Source of the DNA: Teichococcus aestuarii
GTDB taxonomy: Bacteria; Pseudomonadota; Alphaproteobacteria; Acetobacterales; Acetobacteraceae
Assembly: GCF_003116135.1 (NCBI RefSeq)
Contig: NZ_PDOA01000013.1
Coordinates: 40,058-104,057 of the forward strand
DNA length: 64,000 nt
Direction of reading: 5' to 3'
Every line of letters starts with the position of its first letter. Positions within the stretch are counted from its first letter, which is position 1. Below, in pieces: positions 47,301 to 53,618 of this stretch. A model generated the notes under the pieces. It saw only the letters and a program-made list of their open reading frames with translations. It made no database searches and was not told where the DNA came from. The translations under genes and the position numbers were made by a program.

Positions 47301-47413
47301 GAGTACCAGCCGACCAGCATCGCAGTGAGACCGCAGATCACCAGCATCATCGGGACCGTGCGAAGCTTTCCGGTCCGCCCGCGGCGCCACTCCGCCATCG
47401 CATGCCTTACCAT
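44309..47413 (-). CDS. Hybrid sensor histidine kinase with receiver and Hpt domains
   Basis: A 1034-residue membrane kinase, last gene of the secretion operon. Layout: first helix at about 20-42, an extracytoplasmic sensor domain to about 260, second helix at about 262-284, a dimerisation domain with the phospho-histidine in MSHEIRTPLNG (about residue 314), an ATPase domain (N box GNLISNALKF, about 429; G boxes IRDSGIGIS and YGGTGLGLS), a degenerate receiver-like stretch (about 550-660), a full receiver with phospho-acceptor in VIFMDCQMPVMDG (about 738), and a C-terminal Hpt domain (AHTIKSSSRILGA, about 966). This is a self-contained multi-step phosphorelay, BarA/ArcB-like. It overlaps the response regulator gene by seven bases. 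GC content is visibly lower than in neighbouring genes. Confidence 0.93.
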   Translation of the reverse strand: MVRHAMAEWRRGRTGKLRTVPMMLVICGLTAMLVGWYSVTFIREQNRLFLGERRMLSRLVMAQADTVLVRVKDLAAFISARREEEVAAKLRVASRLSPYIIDLGLIRGDSLRQRRSFTNPGTLPDINPVEAQRLAAQLLQNEGLITAIRPQAFASLFPNMDGDEVVLAQAMRLGGGSGDFFIVYAAVDVRKMLEELSADFREGSLTAARLTVDEVQTEFLLPGRGTADWTGDATQEAVRLAHNSQIVLANWDRTVRFGKLAFMVAGILAISAITVALSVHYMRDRRRAEAELQAALDKANSANDSKSTFLANMSHEIRTPLNGVLGMAELLTRTELSEQQLRYVRQIRSSGGVLLSILNDILDISKLESGQMAIDPVRVNLPGLISDIIGFYAMGAQDKELDLLLDIEPDLPEFVQADPTRLRQIIGNLISNALKFTKQGEIFVSAAVESHDDKTGQALIRVSIRDSGIGISEQSMAKLFSRFTQAEASTTRLYGGTGLGLSICRELCELMGGRIGVTSAIGQGSTFTFRLPVQVLQPATIEKGPALRLAIICGAPPLRSIIGKGLEVRGVECVWFEPTVTLQRALQAQAENAPFDALVIDQGPHIEEALEVRRLAQAFPALSAAPTIVLGTQQADKRYAAFSQVVIKPFSAHTLYETILRAVQSGISKAEGMDMAGASSISPAHPFEGYKALLLDDNNVNLMFGEEILRDLGFEVARATNGKKAIEAALQGRFDVIFMDCQMPVMDGYEASGHLRRMMADGEIHRVPIVALTANALKGDREKCLAAGMDAFLSKPISTVDLQMLLDSLKDFTSTAAKKQRVLAAVKIPSHSPTATVKAPLPGSLEQDLAAELPGTTTASFRPSAAPKAQSPVTMEAPLLKSSSENPAPATAPKAAPVMAAPTAEQPPLPRSKIPVIDLAEFQKTKSSMKKFEALVSFYLQDTSSYIEDIKKALAMAQVEDAIMPAHTIKSSSRILGASALALLAEEFEKRARLGGEAQMRELQAIRDHMERVFTATSDGIKKLMDDGKGIAPV

Positions 47414-48360
47414 TTGACATCTCGCTCCTGGGCGATGAAGCCGATCGCCTTGTTGCCGGTCTTGTCAAAGCTCAGCCGGTCGAAGGCGAAGTTCGCGGCG
47501 CGCGAGATGCCACGCCCGCAGCTGGCAGCGGCCCGGCTGGGATCCGCTGTCAGGTAGGGCCGCCAATCGAATCCGGGTCCATTGTCGGCGACGCTGATGT
47601 AGATGCCATCCTGGCGGCGGATCGCGGCCGCCTCCACCCAGCTTTCGGCGAAGCGCGCCTCCTGCGACCGCTCGGCCAGCGCCTGCTGCCATTGGCCCTG
47701 CATCATCAGGCGCGCCTTCTCCTGGAAGCCGAAGCGCAGGACGCCATGCTCAACCGCGTTCTGAACCAATTCGTAGATGCCCTGGATGGCGCGGTCCGGC
47801 GTGTCCTGCATGCTGGCCAGCATGCTCACCACCGGCTCCACCTCCTCCGGACGGCGCAGACGGAACTTCACCGCCTGCATGAAGCGGAAGGCCTGCTGGT
47901 GGCCGGCGAGATCGGCCCGCAGCTTGCGCTGCCGCGCCACCTCGCGAATGGCGGAGTTGACGACGGAGGCGACCACCTTCTCCACCGGCGGCTTGGTGAG
48001 ATAGTAGAAGGCCCCCGCCTCGATGCCGGCGCTGACATCCTCGCTGTCGGCTGCGCCGGTGAGGATGATGACGGGCATGTGCCGGGTCTGCGGTTCGCGC
48101 TTCAGCCGCCGTGTCAGGCCCAGCCCGTCCATCACCGGCATGGTGCGGTCGGTCATCACGAGGTCTGCCATGCCGGGGTTCTCCCGCAGCAGCGCGAAGG
48201 CCTCAGCGCCATTGCCGGCGGTGTGCACGCGGTGGCCAAGCTGCTCCAGGCATTGCTCCATCGCCAGCAGGCTGGTGCGGTCGTCATCAACCAGCAGGAT
48301 GTTCACGGCGCGGGCATCGGCGCCGGCGGGGCCAGGAGGCGTGGCGGATGCGGGCGGCAT
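47407..48360 (-). CDS. Response regulator with receiver and HATPase (RsbW-like) output domain
   Basis: A 317-residue protein. An N-terminal receiver has the acidic pair in NILLVDDDRTS, the phospho-acceptor aspartate in DLVMTDRTMPVMDG, and the lysine in YYLTKPP. After a helical linker comes a GHKL ATPase domain with an N box (GIYELVQNAVEHG) and G boxes (VADNGPGFD and CGRGISRA), without a dimerisation/phospho-histidine domain. That makes it like an anti-sigma-factor kinase or a non-DNA-binding output, not a classical transcription factor. It lies one base after the HlyD gene and overlaps the hybrid kinase gene, so it is probably the kinase's partner. Confidence 0.85.
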   Translation of the reverse strand: MPPASATPPGPAGADARAVNILLVDDDRTSLLAMEQCLEQLGHRVHTAGNGAEAFALLRENPGMADLVMTDRTMPVMDGLGLTRRLKREPQTRHMPVIILTGAADSEDVSAGIEAGAFYYLTKPPVEKVVASVVNSAIREVARQRKLRADLAGHQQAFRFMQAVKFRLRRPEEVEPVVSMLASMQDTPDRAIQGIYELVQNAVEHGVLRFGFQEKARLMMQGQWQQALAERSQEARFAESWVEAAAIRRQDGIYISVADNGPGFDWRPYLTADPSRAAASCGRGISRAANFAFDRLSFDKTGNKAIGFIAQERDVKW

Positions 48361-48361
48361 C

Positions 48362-49696
48362 TCAGCGCTCCTGGAAGGATGTGCTCAAGGCCCGGCGGAT
48401 CGGGCTCAGCAGATAGGCCATGACCGTCTTGTCGCCGGTGATGATGTCGGCCGTGACGGCCATGCCAGGCGAGAGCAGGGCACCAGGCGCCAGGGGCAGG
48501 TGGTTCGAGGCCAGGTCCACCTGCACCTTGTAGTAGGCCATCCCGTCGCCGCTGAAGGAGGAGGGCGAGACGCGCGAGACGCGGCCCTCGATCCAGCCGA
48601 AGCGGGTGAAGTCATAGGCGGAGATCTTGACGTGCACCGGAAGCCCGGGCCGGACATGGCCGATCTGGGAGACGGGCAGCCGCGTCTCGGCATGCAGCAT
48701 CTCGTCCAGCGGCACGATCACCGCCAGGGGCTGACCCGCGCCCGCCACACCACCGATTGTCGTCACTTCCAGCGACTTGACAATGCCGCGCACCGGCGAG
48801 CCCACCGTCAGGCGCTCCTGCCGCCTGAGCCGCTTCGCGACATCGCCCTCCAGCGCCATCACCGCCCGGCGCAACTCCTGGATGCGGGAGGCCAGGTCGG
48901 ACCTGACGGAGGCCAGGGTGGCAATCTTGTTCTTCTGCGCCTCGGCCACGGCCTCCAGGGCGGTGCGGCGCTTCTCCAGCGCGACCTGGAGCTGGTTCTC
49001 TGCATCCTCGCGCTCCTTGCGCCGCTCGGAGTACTGCGTTCGTGTGGCGTAGCCTTGGTTGAACAAGGTGCCGATCCTCGCCTCCTGTTCCGCGGCGAAG
49101 GCGTGGTTGTTGCGCAGCCCGGCGATCTGAGTCTCCAGCGTCCTGAGTTGCAGCCTTGCCTGCTCGATCTGGCTGTCCAGTAGGGAAATCTGGCTTGCCT
49201 GCGCGTCACGCTGCGCCGCATGGGCCGCCGCTGTGGCCCGGACCGCGACATCCTCTCCGAAGGCCTGGAAGTCTGGCGCGCGGTCCTCCATCAGCGCCAC
49301 GAGCCCCTCGATCTGTGCCAGCAGGTTGTGCCGCTGGAGCGTCATCACCTGCACGTCCTCGGTGGTGCCGCCATCGGTCAGGATGAAGATCGGCGCACCA
49401 CGCTCCACGAGCTCGCCAGGCTGCACGAGGATCTGCTCGACCATGCCGCCTTCGAAATGCTGCACGACGCGCTCGAAGCCGGAGGGCACGATCGTGCCGC
49501 TGGCCTGGGAGACGTCGTGCACGCGTGCCGTCGCGGCCCAGCCGACAAAGGCCAGTACGCTGAGCGCCACCAGGACGCATATGCGGCGCAGCATGCGCTG
49601 CGGCACCTTCTCGTCGACCAGCAACGGATAGACCAGCTGCGCCTCATCCGAGGCAGGGAGGGGGCGGGGCGGCGGCGCTGGCGAGAGAGCGTTCAT
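48362..49696 (-). CDS. Type I secretion HlyD-family periplasmic adaptor
   Basis: A 444-residue membrane fusion protein: cytoplasmic N-terminus, one helix at about 34-56, lipoyl half-motif (GTIVPSGFERVVQHFEGGMV), a long coiled coil rich in A, E, Q and R (about 130-270), second lipoyl half and beta-barrel, ending in LLSPGMAVTADIITGDKTVM followed by AYLLSPIRRAL, the typical HlyD/LapC tail. It bridges the ABC exporter encoded just upstream with an outer-membrane TolC-like channel that is not in the window. Overlaps ABC gene 1 by four bases. Confidence 0.92.
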   Translation of the reverse strand: MNALSPAPPPRPLPASDEAQLVYPLLVDEKVPQRMLRRICVLVALSVLAFVGWAATARVHDVSQASGTIVPSGFERVVQHFEGGMVEQILVQPGELVERGAPIFILTDGGTTEDVQVMTLQRHNLLAQIEGLVALMEDRAPDFQAFGEDVAVRATAAAHAAQRDAQASQISLLDSQIEQARLQLRTLETQIAGLRNNHAFAAEQEARIGTLFNQGYATRTQYSERRKEREDAENQLQVALEKRRTALEAVAEAQKNKIATLASVRSDLASRIQELRRAVMALEGDVAKRLRRQERLTVGSPVRGIVKSLEVTTIGGVAGAGQPLAVIVPLDEMLHAETRLPVSQIGHVRPGLPVHVKISAYDFTRFGWIEGRVSRVSPSSFSGDGMAYYKVQVDLASNHLPLAPGALLSPGMAVTADIITGDKTVMAYLLSPIRRALSTSFQER

Positions 49697-51930
49697 GCAG
49701 GCCCCTGCACCAGCGCCGCAGGCGTCGTCACCGCTGGCACCTTTCCGTAGCGCAGAACGACGACGCGCTCGGCCAGCGCCAGGAAGTCTGACCTGTGAGA
49801 GACGAACAGGACGGTCCGGCTGCGGCTTCTTTGCGTGATGATGTCCCTGATCACCCGGCCTACCTCGCCATCCAGCAAGCGGTTAGGCACCTCGTCTATC
49901 AAGAGGATATTACTTTCGGTTAAAAGCGCCTGTGCCACGGCGAACTTGAAGTGGAACTCCAGAGGGAAGGCCTTCGTCTCGTCGCAGCGGTGGTCGAGGC
50001 CATCCTCCAACTGCTCCACCGCCTCCGCCAGGCGGGCGGCCTGAAGCGCCAGACGCAGCTTGCCCTCCTCCGCAAGAGGATTGACGAAGAGCAGGTTGTC
50101 GCGCAGCGTGCCCGGAAACAGCCGCGGATGCTGCGGGACGTAGGCGATGCGGCGGCGCAGCTCGTCGGGCGGCAGCTGGCGCAGATCCACGCCATCGAGC
50201 CGCACGGCGCCAATCGTCAGGTCGCTCAGCCCCTGGACCAGCTTGAGCACGGTCGTCTTGCCGCTGCCATTGGCCCCGGTGATGCCGATACGGCTGCCAG
50301 GTGGTATCTCGAGGTCCAGGCCGACAAAGACGGGGCGCGTATCGGCGGCGCGGAAGCCGGTGTTGAGGAAGCTGATGCCACCCTGCAACGGGCGTGCCTG
50401 GCTGTACTGCCGCACCTCATCCCGCTCGGGCGGGATCTCCATCAGCCCATTCAGCTGGCCCAGGCTGTTCCGCAGTTGCTCGCAACGCTGCACCGAGAGG
50501 CAAAGCATGTGGGAGGGAACCATGGCGCGGCGGCCCAGGATGGTGCACGCAAGCAGCCCGCCGGTGCCAAGGGTGCCGGCCCAGACCGCCTCCGTCCCTG
50601 CCGCGAGCATCAGCATCGTCGCGGTGGTGAGGATGAAGGTCGAGATCGCATCCCCTGCCGCGCCGACCATGCGCAGATCGAGCTGCGCCACCTGCTGCCG
50701 CCGCACGCAGCCGATCATGCGGCCCGACCATTGGTGCTGCAGGCCGGCCTGGCGAATCACCTCCCGCTTCTGGAAGGTCTCGATGGTCATACGCTGCATC
50801 TCGGTGGACTCGTCGGCCGCGATCGAGGTCATCACCCGCGCCCGGCGCAGCAGCACCGAGAACAGCCAGAGATGCGCCAGGATACCGAGCAGCGGCACCA
50901 CCACCACCCATCCCGCCACGGCGGCGAGCAGGCCGAGGGAGGCGGCGGTGATCGGTGCCTCGAGCAGCGCGATGAAGGCGGGGCCGGTGATGAAGTTGCG
51001 GACGTTCTCGAAGGTGCGCAGGCGAGCCACCTGGTCGGTTACCGAGGCCCGTTCGGAAATGGCGGGCCTGATCTTGAGGATGCGCTCGAAGGTCGCGCCG
51101 GCGACGAGGAACTCCAGCCGGTTGGCGATCCAGGCCAGCATCCGGCTGCGCTGCCCGACCAGCAGGCCCTCGATGAGCACGATGAGTGCCATGCCGAGCG
51201 CGAACATCGGCAGCGGCTCAAGCGAGCCCAGGCTGATCACGTGGTGGTAGATCTGAATGGTGAACAGCGGCAGCGCCGTGCTGACGCCGGCGATGGCCAG
51301 GCTGACCAGTATGAGGCCGCCGGCCAGCCAGCCGAACTTGGCCATAAGGGCACGAAACCAGCGGTGCCCGGTGTGGCTGCGCCGCGCCGCGGAGAGCGGG
51401 TGGGTATCGCCCTCGCGCGGGAAGCTCCAGAGGGTGCCGCGGCCGAGCTGGCGTGATGAGGCCAGCTCCTCCATCGCGCCGGAGGGCCAAAGCCGCCACA
51501 TCCGGTTGCTGCCGGGCAGGCGCAGGATGACGGAGGCGCCTTCCCCGCCGCCATCGTGCAGCAGCGGCGCCTGCGGCTGCGCCGGCAGGCGGGCAAGCGG
51601 CGTGGCGCAGAAACCGAGATGCCCCATCGCGGCAATGATGCCATCCGCATCCATCGGCGCGGGTTCGGCCGGCAGGGCGGCGAGCAGCTGGCGCAGCGGA
51701 AAGTCCGTGCCGGCGGTCAGGCAGAGCGCGCAGAACAGCCGCTCGTCACCCTCATCGCCGCTGAGGCCATGCCGGCTTCGGCGCACCAGCGCCTGCAGTT
51801 GGGCAAGCCGGTTCAGCAGGCTCCGCAGCGCCGCACCGCCTTCCGTGTCGCCGTGCGGTGCCGTGCGGCTGGCCTGCTCCGGCGCGGCCGGCACTGCCCG
51901 GGCGGCATCCTGCCGGGGCGGTATGATCAT
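49693..51930 (-). CDS. Type I secretion ABC transporter with C39-like domain and altered signature motif
   Basis: A 745-residue exporter. Residues about 30-180 resemble a C39-like peptidase fold without an obvious catalytic cysteine-histidine pair, as in RTX-type exporters where it holds unfolded substrate. A six-helix membrane domain follows, then an ATPase domain. Walker A is intact (GANGSGKTT, about 551-559), as are the Q-loop (YVPQHPRLF), Walker B with catalytic Glu (LLIDEVPN, about 679) and H-loop (FVSHRSDF). The LSGGQ signature is lost, replaced by FPLEFHFKFAV (about 655-665). Overlaps the second ABC gene by four bases, suggesting a heterodimer in which this subunit provides the ATP-binding half of the one functional site. 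Confidence 0.9.
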   Translation of the reverse strand: MIIPPRQDAARAVPAAPEQASRTAPHGDTEGGAALRSLLNRLAQLQALVRRSRHGLSGDEGDERLFCALCLTAGTDFPLRQLLAALPAEPAPMDADGIIAAMGHLGFCATPLARLPAQPQAPLLHDGGGEGASVILRLPGSNRMWRLWPSGAMEELASSRQLGRGTLWSFPREGDTHPLSAARRSHTGHRWFRALMAKFGWLAGGLILVSLAIAGVSTALPLFTIQIYHHVISLGSLEPLPMFALGMALIVLIEGLLVGQRSRMLAWIANRLEFLVAGATFERILKIRPAISERASVTDQVARLRTFENVRNFITGPAFIALLEAPITAASLGLLAAVAGWVVVVPLLGILAHLWLFSVLLRRARVMTSIAADESTEMQRMTIETFQKREVIRQAGLQHQWSGRMIGCVRRQQVAQLDLRMVGAAGDAISTFILTTATMLMLAAGTEAVWAGTLGTGGLLACTILGRRAMVPSHMLCLSVQRCEQLRNSLGQLNGLMEIPPERDEVRQYSQARPLQGGISFLNTGFRAADTRPVFVGLDLEIPPGSRIGITGANGSGKTTVLKLVQGLSDLTIGAVRLDGVDLRQLPPDELRRRIAYVPQHPRLFPGTLRDNLLFVNPLAEEGKLRLALQAARLAEAVEQLEDGLDHRCDETKAFPLEFHFKFAVAQALLTESNILLIDEVPNRLLDGEVGRVIRDIITQRSRSRTVLFVSHRSDFLALAERVVVLRYGKVPAVTTPAALVQGPA

Positions 51931-53618
51931 ACCCTGAGATCCCGGTATGAGATCCGCTCCGCCATGGCGAAGCCCTCGATGGGGCGCAGCCCGCCCTCTG
52001 ACAGGAGGAAGCGCTTGTCGGCATAGCCGAGCAGGTTGGCGTCGTCCGAGACCAGGATGAAGGTGGCCTGCCCATGCACCTTGCCGATGAAGCGGCTGAG
52101 CTTGGCGTAGCCTTCCCGGTCCAGCGCGCGATCGGCATTGTCGAGGAGGATGAGCTTCGGCCGCGTGGCAAGCGCCCGCAGGATGGTCAGCTGCTGGCGC
52201 AGCCCGGGCGGAATGGCATCGGCCGCCGAGCCCATCAGCTGCGTGTCGAGCCCGTTCGGCAGCTCGTTGATGGCCGCGTCGATGCCGAGCAGCGCGGCCA
52301 CTTCCATGGCCGCCTCCACGCTCACCTCGCCAAAGCGCGTGATGTTGTCGCGTATCGTGCCACGGAACAGGATCCCCTCCGATGACACATAGCCGACGCA
52401 GCGGTTGAGCAGAGGTTGGGGATATTCTGTCGGCGCCACGCCGTTCAGCGTGGCAGTGCCCTCGGCGGGCCGGTGCACGCCGGCGATGATCTGCAGCAGC
52501 GCGGAGTTGGCGCGCTCCGATGGGCCGGAGATGGCGACGATCTCCCCGGGTTGCAGCGTCAGGTTCACGTCCCGGAAAAGGCAGGTGCCATCGCTGGCAT
52601 GGAAGGCTGCGCGGTTGAGCGAGACGCGGCCTTCATTGGTGACGCTCAGCTCATGCCGTGGGCTGGCGACCGGCTCCTGGCGGAGCAGCGCCACGATCTT
52701 CTGCTGCGCCGCGCCGATGTCCTTCATCTGCACGAAGAGGAAGATGGCCTGCTGCAGCGGCGCCATGACGCGGCCGCTGAGCAGGACCAGCGCCGAGACT
52801 CCTCCCATCGTCGTCTGGCCGTGCCCGACCGCGATGGCGCCGAGGGCCAGCGTCGCCGCGGTCAGCGACTGGCTGGCGACAGAGGCACTGTTGAGCAGCC
52901 GGCCCGTTACCAGCCCGAGCTGATGGTTGCGGCGGCTCATGGAGGACTGACCCGCCTCGAATCTGCGAAGGATGTTGTCCTCGATGCCCAGCGCCTTGAT
53001 CAGGTGCATCGCGTCCAGCATGGTGAAGAGGAAATCGTAGCGGCTCTCGCCTTCCGCGGCGCTCTGGTCAACCAGACGCTTCATCCGCCGTGCGTCTAGC
53101 AGCGTGACGAGGCCAAAGATTGCAAGGCAGAGCAGCACGAACAGGCCAGTCATCCAGGAGATGGCAAGGATGGCGGCAAGGATGATCGGCAGGAAAAGCA
53201 GCTCGATCATGCTGACGACGATCTGCCCGTTGTATTTTTCCTTGAGCTGCTGGATGGCACCGAGATACTCGATGCTGCGCGAGGCGAGAAGGCGCCCTCC
53301 TGGCGGGTCGCTGGCGATGACATGCGTGAGCAGCCGGTGCGTGATCAAACCGGCGAAATTGGCTCCTGCACGATTCAGAACAGCTGCGCGAGCGAAGCGC
53401 AGCAATCCCTCGGCGGCACCAAGGCACACCACGCTGGCGACAAGGATCAACAGCGTGGGGCTGTATGGAGCGGGAATGAGGTGACCGAAGATCTGGGAAG
53501 CAGCAACTGGTATGGTCAGGCTGAGCACATTCAGTGCCAGTGTCACCAGAAGAAGCGTTAATACGGACTGCTTCCAGAATGCTGCTTCCCGAAGATATCC
53601 TGTGTCACCATCCGCCAT
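51927..53618 (-). CDS. ABC exporter subunit with degenerate ATPase motifs (PrtD-like, no C39-like domain)
   Basis: A 563-residue half-transporter: six-helix membrane domain from the start, then a nucleotide-binding domain in which nearly all catalytic motifs are changed. Walker A reads GPSERANSA (about residue 367; the lysine is gone), the Q-loop is YVSSEGILF, Walker B lacks the catalytic Glu (LILLDNADR, about 492) and the H-loop histidine is Asp (LVSDDANLL). In contrast, its signature region IPPGLRQQLTILRAL still resembles LSGGQRQR. It therefore cannot form its own ATP site but can complete the partner's. The ATG at 53618 has a GGGAG ribosome binding site and lies 14 bases inside the upstream repeat-protein gene; a TTG start 10 codons earlier is less likely. 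Confidence 0.88.
   Translation of the reverse strand: MADGDTGYLREAAFWKQSVLTLLLVTLALNVLSLTIPVAASQIFGHLIPAPYSPTLLILVASVVCLGAAEGLLRFARAAVLNRAGANFAGLITHRLLTHVIASDPPGGRLLASRSIEYLGAIQQLKEKYNGQIVVSMIELLFLPIILAAILAISWMTGLFVLLCLAIFGLVTLLDARRMKRLVDQSAAEGESRYDFLFTMLDAMHLIKALGIEDNILRRFEAGQSSMSRRNHQLGLVTGRLLNSASVASQSLTAATLALGAIAVGHGQTTMGGVSALVLLSGRVMAPLQQAIFLFVQMKDIGAAQQKIVALLRQEPVASPRHELSVTNEGRVSLNRAAFHASDGTCLFRDVNLTLQPGEIVAISGPSERANSALLQIIAGVHRPAEGTATLNGVAPTEYPQPLLNRCVGYVSSEGILFRGTIRDNITRFGEVSVEAAMEVAALLGIDAAINELPNGLDTQLMGSAADAIPPGLRQQLTILRALATRPKLILLDNADRALDREGYAKLSRFIGKVHGQATFILVSDDANLLGYADKRFLLSEGGLRPIEGFAMAERISYRDLRV

Noticed and set aside
49693..51930. Active C39 peptidase domain processing double-glycine leaders
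   Set aside because: I see no catalytic Cys/His arrangement in the N-terminal domain and no double-glycine leader in the adjacent substrate candidate.
51927..53618. Independent multidrug ABC exporter
   Set aside because: Its Walker A, Q-loop, catalytic Glu and H-loop are all altered, so it cannot hydrolyse ATP alone; the overlapping partner gene explains it better as a heterodimer subunit.
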